DNA from: Liolophura sinensis
Taxonomy: Eukaryota; Mollusca; Polyplacophora; Chitonida; Chitonidae
NCBI RefSeq assembly: GCF_032854445.1
Contig: NC_088300.1
Span: 12,929,191-12,993,190, forward strand
Reading direction: 5' to 3'
DNA length: 64,000 bases
Shown: piece after piece, positions 33,901 to 42,016 of the stretch
Layout of the letters: each line of letters starts with the position of its first letter
Numbering within the stretch: the stretch's first letter is position 1
Program-made: the position numbers and the translations under genes
Notes under the pieces: generated by a model
Databases searched by the model: none
What the model was told of the DNA's origin: nothing
Seen by the model: the letters and a program-made list of their open reading frames with translations, nothing else

Positions 33901-36432
33901 ATGTTTTTAGACACGTTATTCTGGAGGTTGTTTCTCATCTTTACTCTCCGATAGTGATACCCATACAGAAGGTTTTAGTCACAATAGAGAAGTAAATCAC
34001 AAAAGTAGTAAATCATTCATAAGGTTAATAATCTGTCGCCTTGCTGAACGAGAGTGCTTGGCATTACAGACAATAACATATATGCGAACAACTTTTGTTC
34101 TCGGACAACGACCGGCCTACAAACAAGCTTTGCTGCACTAATATTTCTGCATCAATGCACAGAGTAGAGGACATGCAAAGGCTCCACAAATTATTTAACA
34201 TATGAGCTTAGGGCAGAAAAATGTGGGAATAAAAAGGATTTCCCCATCACATCATCCACAGGTATTACTTTCAAACATATTAATTTCTACCAGTAACGTC
34301 CTGTTGGTAGGATATATCAGAAAATATTGCTAACGTAGCAAAAATCCATAATCTCTGATTCATTCCTTCATTGTTTTTGGAATGCAGTTCTGACCATGTC
34401 TTCGTCAACACTGTCGATATTTGAACGATATTAAAAATGGGTGTGCCACTGCACATACCAAAGTATTGCTTAGTGTGGAAACCGTAACTGGTTAATTGAA
34501 AAACCGAAATATGAAAGACTAAAGCATAGAGAGTAAAACCTAATAGCAGTCCTTTAGACGTCACTGGTCTGGAAGTACTCAGTGCTATATGCTGTGTGGT
34601 CACCGTATGTAACACACCACCCCGTGAAAGCAATGCAGCTGAACCATGCCCTACGAAGTCAAATGTTCTTGAGTGTCGTACAGTTACCACAGGGATTATC
34701 TGATTTTTTATAACGCTGGACAAAACAACTTTACTGTCAAAAAATTAATCTGTTAATTTTCACAGAAAGTCTGCTGTCTGGTTGATGCTAGAATGTATTT
34801 AGTTATTGCAGCAGATTGTTCTGTTAAATGTAACACACACATTAAACACAAAGATTCTATTAGACAAACAGGATATTATGTTATGATATTAACCGGCTTT
34901 CTGTTGAACAGTTTTCAATTTTTGGAGTGTACACATAGAGTTAAAGGACACAGGAGTTTCTGGAATAAACCACCGTCCTCCCGTAGATACATGACAAACC
35001 TCTTCACTTACATCCGCAGCACAACTTGCGAGAGATAATTTGAGCCTGTGAGCTCGTATAGTTAGAATGCATGCCGACCTAATGGAGTAAAATTAAAACT
35101 GACATTGAGATTATAAGCAAAGTGCTTATCTGTTATCCTTGGTATCTCTTAATAATCACAAAAATACACAAAATTTGCGGTCTGCTGAATGAAAGAGAGC
35201 AAACTTTTATTGGAAGTGTTGGCGTAAGAAATGGCCATGTCCCATTAAAGTATTGGCGTAAGGAATGGCAATGCCGCCTTGAAGTGTTGGCCAGGGGATA
35301 GACATCACATCGAAAATGGTGTAACTGCTGAATAGAAACACCCACGTGGTAAAACGTAATGATATAATACTGTACAAAGGCTCTAATCTAAATTTTACTT
35401 CCATTTTCGTTGTTGTTGAACGCCATACTGAAGAATTTTTCACTTATACGATTTCGGTCAGTTTCATGGCTGGAGGAAACAGTAATGCCTGGCGTAAACC
35501 ACCGACCTCTGGCAAGTTACTGACCAACTTGCCACATGTGATGTACAGATATTTACACCCAATTTGTAGAATACAAGTGGTATTGAACGGTTGCTCAAGC
35601 GGTCACTCGATCATCATCCACCACAAGAAGTGAGGGCGTAAGGCATTTTTGTTATTGTTTTTCTTAGTGCAAAACAAATTAAATCGTGCTATCACATGAC
35701 GTGAGAAGTACATACGTAAGATATAGATAGTTTTCATTATCAGTATGTGGCTGATTATGGCTTACCGCCATTTCGGCAGGATTGCAGCCATATATCTAGT
35801 CGAACATATCTCCAAACGAGACTATAAATGGTTTCAAATCGAAAACCACATCAATATGTTCGCACATAATCTACAAAAATGTACACAGTAATGCATAAAA
35901 TTACATTTTATGATATTGTAATGATTGTTATCTGGAGCACTGCTCAAGACTGAAAAGAATGGATAACACAATCGCCAACAATGCTGTGAAAATAAGTGAA
36001 TAATGGTGAACAGCGTAATGGATCTTTGCGGCATGCATGTTTACTATGTCTACACATTCAACCAGAATGCCTGTGCCACCGCATCGGCTATCCCATGAAA
36101 CACCATCGATGGCCTTGTCCCCGACCAAGATAACATTATGCAATAATTGGGAACTCCACGTTTTGAATTGACATGAATATCAAAGCATCTTACAAATCGC
36201 AGATCTGTTCCATAACACATGTTATAACAGCATGTGGGGTGTCCATATATCTTGAAACACTCCCTCCTTTGATTTTATCTCAGATGCATCCAGCTATTTA
36301 AGCGAAAATCATTGAAGAAGAATTAATTCACTTACCATTTCCGTCAAACTGTTGGATTTCCTGGGAAAAGATGGAGTGATACGAATACGCCAGATTACAA
36401 GCTATGAAAATAATATGTGTTGATGACGACAT
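15751..36432 (-). CDS. Ionotropic glutamate receptor-like channel, complete 12-exon gene
   Basis: Exons 36432-36336, 31338-31279, 30851-30510, 30130-29940, 27736-27590, 27273-27094, 26364-26264, 25619-25532, 25255-24940, 17751-17534, 16983-16715 and 15991-15751 all have AG acceptors, GT donors and matching phases. They total 2250 nt, or 749 residues plus stop. Layout: signal peptide about 1-22, reduced amino-terminal domain about 30-330, S1 about 331-450, M1 about 455-475, pore loop about 495-507, M3 about 521-545, S2 about 549-705, M4 about 711-736, and a short cytoplasmic tail. The S1 arginine that holds the ligand carboxylate in iGluRs is kept (R417, in REDVMDF). The S2 disulfide cysteines C638 and C694 are kept. 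The family forms tetrameric ligand-gated cation channels. The pore aligns without gaps to AMPA receptors and has R506 at the Q/R site. M3 reads YTGDLIGNF in place of SYTANLAAF. The short amino-terminal domain and altered M3 suggest an IR-like or divergent GluR-like branch, so the ligand is unknown. Confidence 0.93.
16105..16278 (-). pseudogene. Decayed duplicate of receptor terminal exon
   Basis: The minus strand here resembles exon 12 at the DNA level, for example GTAACATGT inside a longer similar stretch, then a similar segment around GATTTTATTCATTTT matching the M4-coding GATTTATACTTTTT. Translated fragments such as KKVTCHRRARR and PILFILNEYKY echo RNVTCDRKSQK and GFILFIENVVY. Stops and frameshifts break it. 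It sits between exons 11 and 12, as expected of a local exon duplication that lost function. Similarity was judged by eye. Confidence 0.45.
16715..16983 (-). CDS. Receptor exon 11: ligand-binding lobe S2
   Basis: The acceptor is TAAAG and the donor is GTAAGT, phase 0 to phase 2. It encodes residues 581-669. SKGNYVFLNDKSM aligns with the GluA2 segment carrying the agonist-amine glutamate, but has aspartate (D626) there. C638 matches one half of the conserved S2 disulfide. Sequons NIT and NST are present. Confidence 0.9.
17534..17751 (-). CDS. Receptor exon 10: pore exit, M3 and start of S2
   Basis: The acceptor is TTTTCAG and the donor is GTATGC, phase 1 to phase 0. It encodes residues 508-580. 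GGDDTSRSQSGR aligns without gaps to the region after the Q/R site and keeps the aspartate at Q/R+4 (D510). M3 is TWWLFSIVIMGMYTGDLIGN. S2 begins PFNSLNGLVKQTEYKWG. At the usual S2 agonist Ser/Thr position the sequence reads EEGAY. Confidence 0.95.
18420..18730 (-). pseudogene. Non-LTR retrotransposon reverse transcriptase relic
   Basis: On the minus strand FLDFSKAFHTVKH matches the 'DFSKAFDTV.H' reverse-transcriptase block of jockey/CR1-type LINEs. After frameshifts, a degraded 'VPQG' block and an 'YIDDIA' segment follow. It is too decayed to classify further. Confidence 0.7.
19728..20357. mobile_element. Foldback element with nested hairpin
   Basis: The outer arms at 19728-19768 and 20316-20357 are near-perfect inverses around 'gtatggtgggtatttgggac'. 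An inner pair at 20001-20025 and 20081-20105 is also inverted ('gttacatggt' with 'accatgtaac'). A B-box-like 'gttcgatcccc' lies near 20188. There is no coding capacity, so this is probably a non-autonomous DNA element. Confidence 0.75.
21458..23681 (-). pseudogene. Penelope-like element reverse transcriptase, disrupted
   Basis: In order on the minus strand: an N-terminal segment (23681-22965) with SYEYTKPIASKIFNY and LCVKGPKYREKRNVN; a segment near 22690 with KARFIAGSRSCTTKLLS; FSSLFTTIPHKDLIERI near 22440; GIPMGTNCAPLLADLYRFPY near 22240; the catalytic YIDD at about 22126-22137; and YLYKDEQSLLSRRLYDKRDN near 21630. These are Penelope-like reverse-transcriptase motifs. Stops and frameshifts lie between 22965 and 22080, and a SINE with target duplication sits between the YIDD block and the C-terminal piece. 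No GIY-YIG endonuclease was seen. It is dead. Confidence 0.88.
21683..22049 (+). mobile_element. Full-length tRNA-derived SINE (family 1) with 13-bp target duplication
   Basis: The tRNA-like head has an A box 'tagcacagttgg' (21695-21706) and a B-box-like 'gaatcaatcc' near 21738. A long conserved body follows ('ggctcgggcgg', 'cttgccttcggtaag', 'gcggtggaaatccgtcctgc') and then a tail 'cgacgttaaaccccaagcac' plus (cact)n. It is flanked by the duplication 'tctcctttaaata' at 21670-21682 and 22050-22062. It inserted into the Penelope-like element. Confidence 0.93.
24940..25255 (-). CDS. Receptor exon 9: S1 end, M1 and pore loop
   Basis: The acceptor is TTTCAG and the donor is GTAAAT, phase 0 to phase 1. 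It encodes residues 403-508. EADVMIGAISIQKEREDVMD carries R417, aligned to the carboxylate-binding arginine of GluA2. M1 is TLLLLVASIIVIGLVLSIV. The pore loop ends ALLRE, with the CGT arginine codon of the Q/R position at 24944-24946. The following intron is 7.2 kb. Confidence 0.95.
25532..25619 (-). CDS. Receptor exon 8: ligand-binding lobe S1
   Basis: This 88-nt exon runs from phase 2 to phase 0 with acceptor TTGTAG and donor GTAATG. It encodes residues 373-402: an 'EPPDQQWGALKDGSWTGMIG' segment typical of the loop that precedes the ligand-carboxylate-binding part of S1. Confidence 0.92.
26264..26364 (-). CDS. Receptor exon 7: ligand-binding lobe S1
   Basis: The acceptor is TTTGCAG and the donor is GTAACC, phase 0 to phase 2. 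It encodes residues 340-373 with YTGLCMDLLGELASRLNF, the hallmark S1 segment ('Y.G.C.DLL..LA..L.F') of iGluRs. Confidence 0.92.
26566..26655 (+). mobile_element. SINE family 2 3' fragment in receptor intron 6
   Basis: 'ctgaccggtttcctcccacc' is followed by diverged 'cgtcttataagtgacatttc' and 'agcataaaacacaaattaaa', the body and tail of the family 2 SINE. Confidence 0.75.
27094..27273 (-). CDS. Receptor exon 6: end of amino-terminal domain and first S1 strand
   Basis: This 180-nt phase 0 exon has acceptor CTCCCAG and donor GTAAGC. It encodes residues 280-339. It includes the sequon NIT and ends NVKVTTKV, which aligns with the first strand of the iGluR S1 lobe (pattern 'L.VTT...PF', completed by exon 7). 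Confidence 0.88.
27363..27560. repeat. Degenerate short tandem repeat in receptor intron 5
   Basis: Three or more diverged copies of a unit resembling 'tgaaaatgcgtacttatgga', the last reading 'tgaaaatgcgtaggcatac', are interleaved with related 'gtgaaactgtgtactcacaa' text. They fill most of the intron between exons 6 and 5. Confidence 0.5.
27590..27736 (-). CDS. Receptor exon 5: amino-terminal domain
   Basis: This 147-nt phase 0 exon has acceptor TTGCAG and donor GTAAGT. It encodes residues 231-279, including RLFIFTQTIEEHSNRTFLPK, with a possible N-glycosylation site NRT. It is separated from exon 4 by an intron that carries a 51-bp minisatellite. Confidence 0.87.
27882..28072 (-). mobile_element. 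SINE family 2 copy in receptor intron 4
   Basis: Read on the minus strand it has the head ('gtgctccgcggcctagtggt'), a 'gacctcactaag' region, the body ('gggttttctctcacgataat') and the 'aagtgaaatattcttgcgta' end. It is a diverged but nearly full-length copy. Confidence 0.75.
28081..28107. repeat. C-rich tract
   Basis: A cytosine-rich run (about 12 C plus flanking CTCCCC) lies directly beside the SINE copy. It is low complexity. Confidence 0.85.
28486..29600. repeat. 51-bp minisatellite, about 22 units, in receptor intron 4
   Basis: About 22 tandem units contain 'catcccaacacgtcattgct' followed by 'gggtgaagcatcctctaggg' and 'ctggtgctt'. The unit is a multiple of three, so long open frames run through it on both strands (for example a 17-residue HPNTSLLGEASSRAGAS repeat). 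It lies wholly within the intron between exons 5 and 4, so these frames are not part of the receptor. Confidence 0.95.
29940..30130 (-). CDS. Receptor exon 4: amino-terminal domain, middle
   Basis: The acceptor is TTTCAG and the donor is GTAAGC, phase 1 to phase 0. It encodes residues 167-230, including INPQGGKSLKQQLVDCIAFS and the strand KDIMILAGQKIITTVFTE. A 32-bp degenerate tandem repeat fills the intron just upstream. Confidence 0.88.
30267..30450. repeat. Degenerate 32-bp tandem repeat in receptor intron 3
   Basis: Five to six diverged units resemble 'ggttaagcaacgccgtctgg' plus 'tcacacataacc'. They occupy most of the intron between exons 4 and 3. Confidence 0.7.
30510..30851 (-). CDS. 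Receptor exon 3: amino-terminal domain, first lobe
   Basis: The acceptor is TTTCAG and the donor is GTATGT, phase 1 to phase 1. It encodes residues 53-166, starting RQIFAKTPQLFLLNGSCSEL and ending near LGWERFCILYTDEY. A helix followed by a strand ending in 'F.ILY' recalls the periplasmic-binding-protein-like fold of iGluR amino-terminal domains. This is family-level resemblance, not a residue-level match. Confidence 0.9.
31279..31338 (-). CDS. Receptor exon 2: start of amino-terminal domain
   Basis: This 60-nt exon is symmetric (phase 1 in, phase 1 out). It lies between a TATAG acceptor and a GTAAGT donor and encodes NQIPMSFPDGTDVFALVKT. Its small size makes it easy for gene finders to miss, but it is needed to link the signal peptide to exon 3 in frame. 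Confidence 0.8.
31990..32480 (-). pseudogene. LINE reverse transcriptase relic, C-terminal part
   Basis: The minus strand shows a decayed 'VPQ..LRAQF' or 'GSILGPILF' block near 32420. LTANCLSLNINKTKCMLINV follows near 32250 and KLLGVCFNSRLSW near 32140. These match the post-palm part of jockey/CR1-type non-LTR reverse transcriptases. Frameshifts and stops are present. Confidence 0.75.
33725..33960 (+). mobile_element. LTR fragment related to that of the 46.5-52.5 kb gypsy element
   Basis: 'ggctttcacgccattcgaca' and the following 'tttgtactcc', 'tgtacagaaaatg' and 'cacgttattctggaggttg' blocks match, in order, the minus strand of 46500-46830. It is a partial or solo LTR of the same family, inside receptor intron 1. 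Confidence 0.65.
34291..34363 (-). CDS. Candidate alternative first exon with signal peptide
   Basis: An ATG opens 24 codons, MNQRLWIFATLAIFSDISYQ then QDVT, with a hydrophobic core at residues 5-14. A GTAGAA donor leaves phase 1, the phase exon 2 needs. Position (intron 1), strand, phase and signal-peptide character all fit an alternative promoter and first exon of the receptor. The donor is weaker than that of exon 1, and the frame also stays open upstream of the ATG. It could be a chance open frame. Confidence 0.35.
34945..35015 (+). repeat. Dispersed repeat copy A
   Basis: The 'ctggaataaaccaccgtcct' region followed by 'atgacaaacct' matches 35463-35540 ('ctggcgtaaaccaccgacct', 'ctgaccaactt'). 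It is a short interspersed family with two copies in this intron. Confidence 0.5.
35212..35300. repeat. Short tandem repeat, about 38 bp by 2-3
   Basis: Units share 'agtgttggcgtaagaaatgg', then 'agtattggcgtaaggaatgg', then a diverged 'agtgttggccaggggatag'. Confidence 0.6.
35450..35560 (+). repeat. Dispersed repeat copy B
   Basis: Partner of the copy at 34945-35015 (see that entry). This one is longer and begins with 'catggctggaggaaacagta'. Confidence 0.5.
36336..36432 (-). CDS. Receptor exon 1: start codon and signal peptide
   Basis: This exon encodes residues 1-32 and begins MSSSTHIIFIACNLAYSYHS. The hydrophobic run at residues 7-16 fits a secretory signal peptide. The donor reads GTAAG and leaves phase 1, which exon 2 matches. 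The start was chosen as the ATG that opens the hydrophobic stretch. A candidate alternative first exon with the same exit phase lies at 34291-34363. Confidence 0.78.
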
Positions 36433-36464
36433 AGTCGTAGCAGATGGCCACCACAATCACGGGG

Positions 36465-36710
36465 CTATACTATTGTTTCCGAGTTAAATACTAACGGCAA
36501 TATGGTTGCATCGGAATCGAGCCGAAAGCTCATTGGCTCGGCTATTTTTCGACAAAAACAGAAGCCTTCCTTCGGGTCTTTAATAATACCAACAGACAGG
36601 ATGTCGTCTTCTGAAATTATTACACGCAAACGGCTCCCGTCGGCATATGCAGCTTCTATGTCAATGTCCACAGTATGACCACAGTGCCTGAAGTGTCCCT
36701 CTTTTCGCAC
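36465..36710 (-). other. Unidentified 81-codon open frame just upstream of receptor start
   Basis: This open frame begins MRKEGHFRHCGHTVDIDIEA, contains 'IISEDDILSVGIIKDPKEGF', and ends 32 nt before the receptor ATG. Its composition is more protein-like than most chance frames nearby. It may be an upstream open frame in the receptor 5' leader, the end of another coding unit, or chance. No family was recognised. Confidence 0.25.
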
Positions 36711-38127
36711 GAGTGATGAGCAAAATTGATTTTCTTGCGTCCTTTCCTCGTTTTGAAGGACAAAGCAGCTTCCCTTTCGCTCATATCAATAAAACGTATG
36801 AATTTTCGGTGTGTACCGGTGATCCTCTATAAATATCCACTGTATGCTGAACATCTAAAAGTTTATCCTGATGAAAAGAGGCACGATGTTGCCTGAAGAA
36901 ATTAAAGCCATCGCTGTTCGAGTGAATCTCGCTTAGTATCAGCACTGCTCAGTCGCGCACATTCTAGCGTTTTGTAGTGAAACGAGATATGGTTAAGTCA
37001 AACACTTTCTCCATTCAAGTATCCACAGAGTGTGACAGAGCTATTAGGGCGAATCAAATGCGAGGTGGAAAGCGCGATAAGGAGAGTGCAAGGTGGTATT
37101 CAGCTGACACAAACATGTAGATCTGTTCATATATCTATTCATATATCTATTCATCCATTGCATTGTAGTTTAACGATACACATTGCGGGAAGGCCAGTGG
37201 TTTGCAACGAACGTAAAACTGTTCAAATGAATCATGGTCCACAGCTTTTTGTCACCAAAGTACCGTGTGAGGAGATAGGTGGGAGTCAACATATTTCTGC
37301 CTATTGCTGTTAAAACACAAACGTCTTAACAACTCGGCCACGAGCCATTTCATCGACAATGTTATGAATATTATGGAAATCAGTGCTGACCAACTCAGAA
37401 CAGGAAATTATGGACCGTACACAGTGTACAACACTTTCTAAAGAGTCACATTCAGTAATCTTTCTACGTGGACGCGAAACTCATAGATGGATGATGCGTA
37501 ATAGCCATTACAAATGTTGCTGGTGAGATCATCTTTTGTTGCACTACCGGGGATTAATCCCGATAGTTTCGCTGATGTTTATTGTAAACTTACATAGTTA
37601 TTCATGTTCACGCTCTTGCAGTGTGTGAAGGTATGGCGGTAAACTGCAGGCCAAGAGCGATGACGAATTGCTCACAGCCGAGAATCTATACCTTGGAACA
37701 GAGAAAAACCGGCATCAGACTGGAATCTAATAAATCTGGAATTTGTATGAATCAGCACGACATGCAAACACCAGTATCATTTCATCGTAATCATTTAATC
37801 GTGTCTCCGTTATGTTACTGGAACTTGATAACTAGCCTGTTTAACCAGCGTTGGAGACTTACATGGACAGACAGCAGGTTTACAGGATATCAGCACGGAG
37901 TGTGATCTGGCACTCAGAAAAGTAAAACGGGCCACGGTATTTTCCACGGTATGTTCTGTTTGGAATTTTTGTACTTATCTGAATGTTCTTTGGAACATTT
38001 CTCTAGAATGTACATTTCGGCAGCCATTTTTATGTTTGGAGACACTCCCACAAAGCCCAGATGAAACAACCGCACATGATAGGGTACCTTCCAAACTCCC
38101 CATCTTAAAGCCGCAGATTATAGGCAT
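36711..38127. other. Intergenic sequence upstream of the receptor
   Basis: The receptor promoter should lie near the low end of this stretch, but no TATA box or other core element could be assigned. No gene was recognised. A short imperfect 'attcatatatct' duplication lies near 37127-37150. Confidence 0.45.
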
Positions 38128-38436
38128 TTATTTATTTATTTATTTATTTGATTGGTGTTTTATTCCTAACTTTAGATTTATTTTATTTATTTTTTTGATT
38201 TGTGTTTTACACCGAACTCAATATTCCCTGTTTTCACTTATACTAGTTGGAGGAAATCGGGCAGAGCACGGTGAAAACCCACGACCATATGCAGGTTGCT
38301 GGAAAACCTTATCACGTACGGCCTAAAAGGAAGCTAGGATGAGGTGGACTTTAACTCACAGCGACCTGCACTGATGGAGCTTCTGGGTCATTGCTACGCG
38401 CTGGCACGCTATTCACCTCGGCCCACGGAGGCCCCC
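38128..38436 (-). mobile_element. Near full-length SINE family 2 copy
   Basis: The minus strand starts 'ggggcctccgtgggccgagg', an A-box-like region. A B-box-like 'gtgagttaaagtcc' follows, then 'atggtcgtgggttttcaccg', 'gtataagtgaaaac' and 'ggtgtaaaacacaaatcaaa', with a doubled (aaat)n tail. This is the most complete family 2 copy in the window and shows the tRNA-like head. Confidence 0.85.
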
Positions 38437-39174
38437 TATAAGAACAAGCGCCTGGATTCGAATCTACAACGTGATTGAGCAAGAGCTTGGGGACTTTTGA
38501 TAAAGGTTGCTCAGCCAACAAAATCCCCGAACGTTATGCCGATAACATAACCCCCTCCGAAAGGATGAGAGCAGTGGAATATCATCCACATCTGGGTTTT
38601 TTTTCTTTTGTTCTTTTTTTTGTAAACGTCTGTTGACAGGAAACACAAGCCTTATCTTATTAAAAGCAATAAATCTGGTAAGTTCCGGTAAGCTCTAGCA
38701 TCCGTAATGGGGAACACTGAAGCGGTATTGGGGCAAAGAATATGATTTATGTCCCAGCAGGAAGTTAGACAAGAACAAATACATTAGTGTTGGCGTCTAC
38801 CTTCTAAACATTTCAGCTATTCATCCAGGAAGATCTATAGCCTTCCAGCTAAAAGCATAAAAGTTTCTTGTATCCTGAACAAAAGCGCAGGACACTTTTA
38901 AGTCTCAAAGGGATTCATCAAGTATACGATGGACATTTTCATAGTCAGCTCGTTGTTTTCGACAGACAGCAAATCATAACTTTCATTTCAGCCGGAGACG
39001 AGAGTTAGTGCAAGGTGAATTACTTTAAATGATTGTCAGCACACGTTCATACTAGTTTTCTGTGTGGTGATATACCGCGAGCCATGTCAGCATACACATG
39101 CTTTTATTAACAACATACAATGTATATACTAATCCGCTACACGAACAATGATTTAATTCATTAGCCTAGAACAA

Positions 39175-39330
39175 TCATTGCGGTGTCTTTCCGTAATGAT
39201 TGGAAAATGTCGATTGCTTCTCTTTACATGAGTCTGTGCCATAATTTCTGACTTTATATACTTTCTTGGTTCCTTTATCTTTTTGTTTGGAACATTGTTT
39301 TGGAACTTGGTTGCGATTACTTGCCTGGAA
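39175..39330 (-). pseudogene. Short coding-like segment shared with 61.0 kb
   Basis: The minus strand encodes KKVYKVRNYGTDSCKEKQST, which matches KNVYKVRHYDGINQREAINS from 60990-61090 at a comparable position, and the DNA is similar as well. Two diverged copies suggest a transposon-encoded protein relic. The family was not identified. Confidence 0.45.
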
Positions 39331-39588
39331 TTTATGGTTATATATGTCAGTTATGGTTGAAGATTGGTGTATACGAATGCCTAGACTCCATGTCACGTAT
39401 GTTTACTTACTTTCCTTGAGTTCTCACATTTGTTATCCTCTGCATTAACAACATCTGATGCCATGAACAAGTCGATATGTTAAATGACACATCCCATTAA
39501 CCTTGAGGAAAATTAAACATCAGTGAAAACTAATGTACCTTACCTCAGACTGCTTTTTTATATTGTACTTCATAACATGTTCTTTTCG

Positions 39589-39718
39589 TTAGCGTGCCAG
39601 AGCGGCTCAGAGACACAGCAACCTGGTTACATATTTGACCAGTGCTCCGGGCAGTTTTCTCGGTATAAGTGAAATCTTTTTGTATACGGCGTAAAACACC
39701 AATGAATTAAATAAATAA
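39589..39718 (+). mobile_element. SINE family 2 copy, internally shortened
   Basis: 'agcgtgccagagcggctcag' appears to be a head remnant. 'gctccgggcagttttctcgg', 'tataagtgaaatctttttgt' and 'cggcgtaaaacaccaatgaa' with (taaa)n complete the body and tail. Middle sections are missing. Confidence 0.75.
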
Positions 39719-41831
39719 AAATGTTCTTTTCGAATTTTAATTGCTGTGTATGATATAATTCGGATTTTATTTTGTTAATTTTATTTCAGTTTTTCATGTG
39801 TGAATTTCTGATGTTTTCTGCAACACGATTGCATGACATAAGCGTAGAAATATTTCTAATATAATGTATAGAACCACAATAGTTCAACGAGTATATTTAT
39901 CTCGAGGCACGTGAGGGCTTAAAAAGAAATATGCGTAAGGCGGTTGCTTCCGTGTCAGTGTCAATACTTCACTGATGGAATACATATTGTATAAACTATT
40001 GTCTAGATTGTTCTGTGACTGCAGATAACATCTGCTAATATGTTCCTCACACTGACATTCTACCCAGTGAACTAGAACATTCCCAGGGCCTGTCACGACA
40101 ATCAAAACTATTTTATCACTTATTTGTTAACTAAAAGACTGACTAGACCTGTTTAATACGAAATATGAAACCAACAAATAATTACCTTTCACGACATACC
40201 AGACTCGTCTGCGCACTTGTTACTGTTCATAATTTTTTAAAGTTTTTAAAGTTAACATTCAGAAAGCAGGTCACAGTATTACTTTCACAAACTTTAAAAT
40301 CATTTGAATACTAAAGATATGTACTGCAAGGCAACAATTTGAGTTTTTCTTGGTATACGTGCAAAAGTTGATTTGATTAGCGAATACGAATTTTTGGGCA
40401 AAAATCTACGAAATAGCAACTTTAAATATTTATTTCAGAATAAGGTTTAAAGCCATGCCTGGGCCAGTGAATTTGTGGCGTCCCCCGCTTTCACAGACTT
40501 TGAGGTCTTGGAGACAATAAACAGCCGACGACGCATTTTCACGTTCGTTGAACACCACTTGTTTTCCCCCAGACTTTTTTCACATTGTTTCAGGCTTAAC
40601 ATGTTCTTTTCTAAGTAATACTAATGTGTGTGAATTTAATCGGTTTTTATATTTTTAGGTTCAGCTTTTCATGTCTGAATGTAAATGACATGTAGAAATT
40701 CTTCAGGAACTTGCCAAAGGTCGGTGTTTAATGCCGGATAGTCCAGTTTCAAAAACATAAAACTGACTGCCTTCCTAAATGTCAAAAAGTATTGAATAAG
40801 GCATTAAATAACAATTCCAAATATATATAAATAAATTACCCATGCCTGAAAATCTGCTTAAATCTGATATCAGGTAATCATACGCGCTACTATAGGGAGA
40901 ATGCAACAGTTAAAAGTACAAAGGACAAAACTATTATTACGATAAGCCTCTTCGTTGAGGCCGTGATTTATTTATTTATTTATTCACGACTATGGAAACT
41001 CTTTAGGCAATATATAAAATTTCGATCGAAATTTCATAAATGTATGGACAGACTGGGCGCTAACGAAGTTTGTCGTTACTTTACCAACTCCACTGACAGC
41101 AAAATTAATGGAAACAGACACAAATACAGAACTAAAGAATGCTGCTGTTGGAATGCCTTTCTAGGACTTTTGTTTCCTGTAAGTACATTATGATAGGATG
41201 GATGCAGATTAATTCAGATTAATTCCAAAATAAAGTGACATTTTGATGATGAGGAAGCGCTAGGATGAGAATTTTTAAACTTTGCCGAAAAAATGAGTTA
41301 AGATTTCAAAATTCGAAAATACAATTTAGGCAAAACATGCAACTTGGCAATTTGTTTTGTAATTATCAGTTACTTTCCACACAAAGAAACAAAGACAAAA
41401 AATGTCAATACCTAGAACCTTTATCTAAACCACGTGACATGACAAAACACGTATAATCTCTACTCTGAGCCAAAATTTCGCTCACAAACGAAACTTACCA
41501 CCCAAGCGTAAATGAAATTCACGCCACGTTGTCAGAAACCACCAATCCCATTAGTAAGTACATTTTCTTGATTAGTAAATGGGAGTTTCCAATACATTAA
41601 TATTTATTACTCACGAGATATGCTTGTTTTGCTTTTTACGCTTTATTGGGCAGGTGAAAGTCTCTGCGGTGGTTGTATCTTGTGATTGGAATGCTGATAA
41701 ATCAGCCCTTGATGTCGACTGGTTGGTAGGGAAGCTAAATGACAATAAAATAACATAGAGTATGCAGGGGAATAGAACTCACAGAACTCACCCCAATCAG
41801 CGAGAATGTTATGTAAACTTATCAATAAGAC
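39719..41831. other. Intergenic sequence without recognised gene
   Basis: AT-rich, with short (ttta)n at 40967-40984. No family or RNA was recognised. Confidence 0.45.
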
Positions 41832-42016
41832 AGTAAAATGGTGGGTAATGGTACACCAAATGGTACATAGGGGAAATTTGCAAATGGTTTATGACAGCAC
41901 ATGGAGAGAAAGCCAAGCTGAGCTGGACTTGAACTCACGGCGACCGCATTGATGAGAGCCTCCTATGTCATTACACTGCGCTAGCACGATAACCAAGTGA
42001 GCCACGGAGGCCCCGA
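41832..42016 (-). mobile_element. SINE family 2 copy
   Basis: The minus strand reads 'ggggcctccgtggctcactt', 'gcgcagtgtaatgacatagg', the B-box-like 'gtgagttcaagtcc', and 'agctcagcttggctttctct'. The 3' body is diverged and the TAAA tail is absent. Confidence 0.8.

Larger units (their letters stand above)
31339..36335 (-). other. Receptor intron 1
   Basis: This 5.0-kb intron contains a LINE relic (31990-32480), an LTR fragment (33725-33960), a possible alternative first exon (34291-34363), and two copies of a dispersed repeat near 34945 and 35450. Exon 1 and exon 2 match in phase across it. Confidence 0.75.

Noticed and set aside
34280-34723. Whole 147-codon minus-strand frame as a separate protein
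   Set aside because: Only its last 24 codons look like a signal peptide with a usable donor. The upstream part has no recognisable features.
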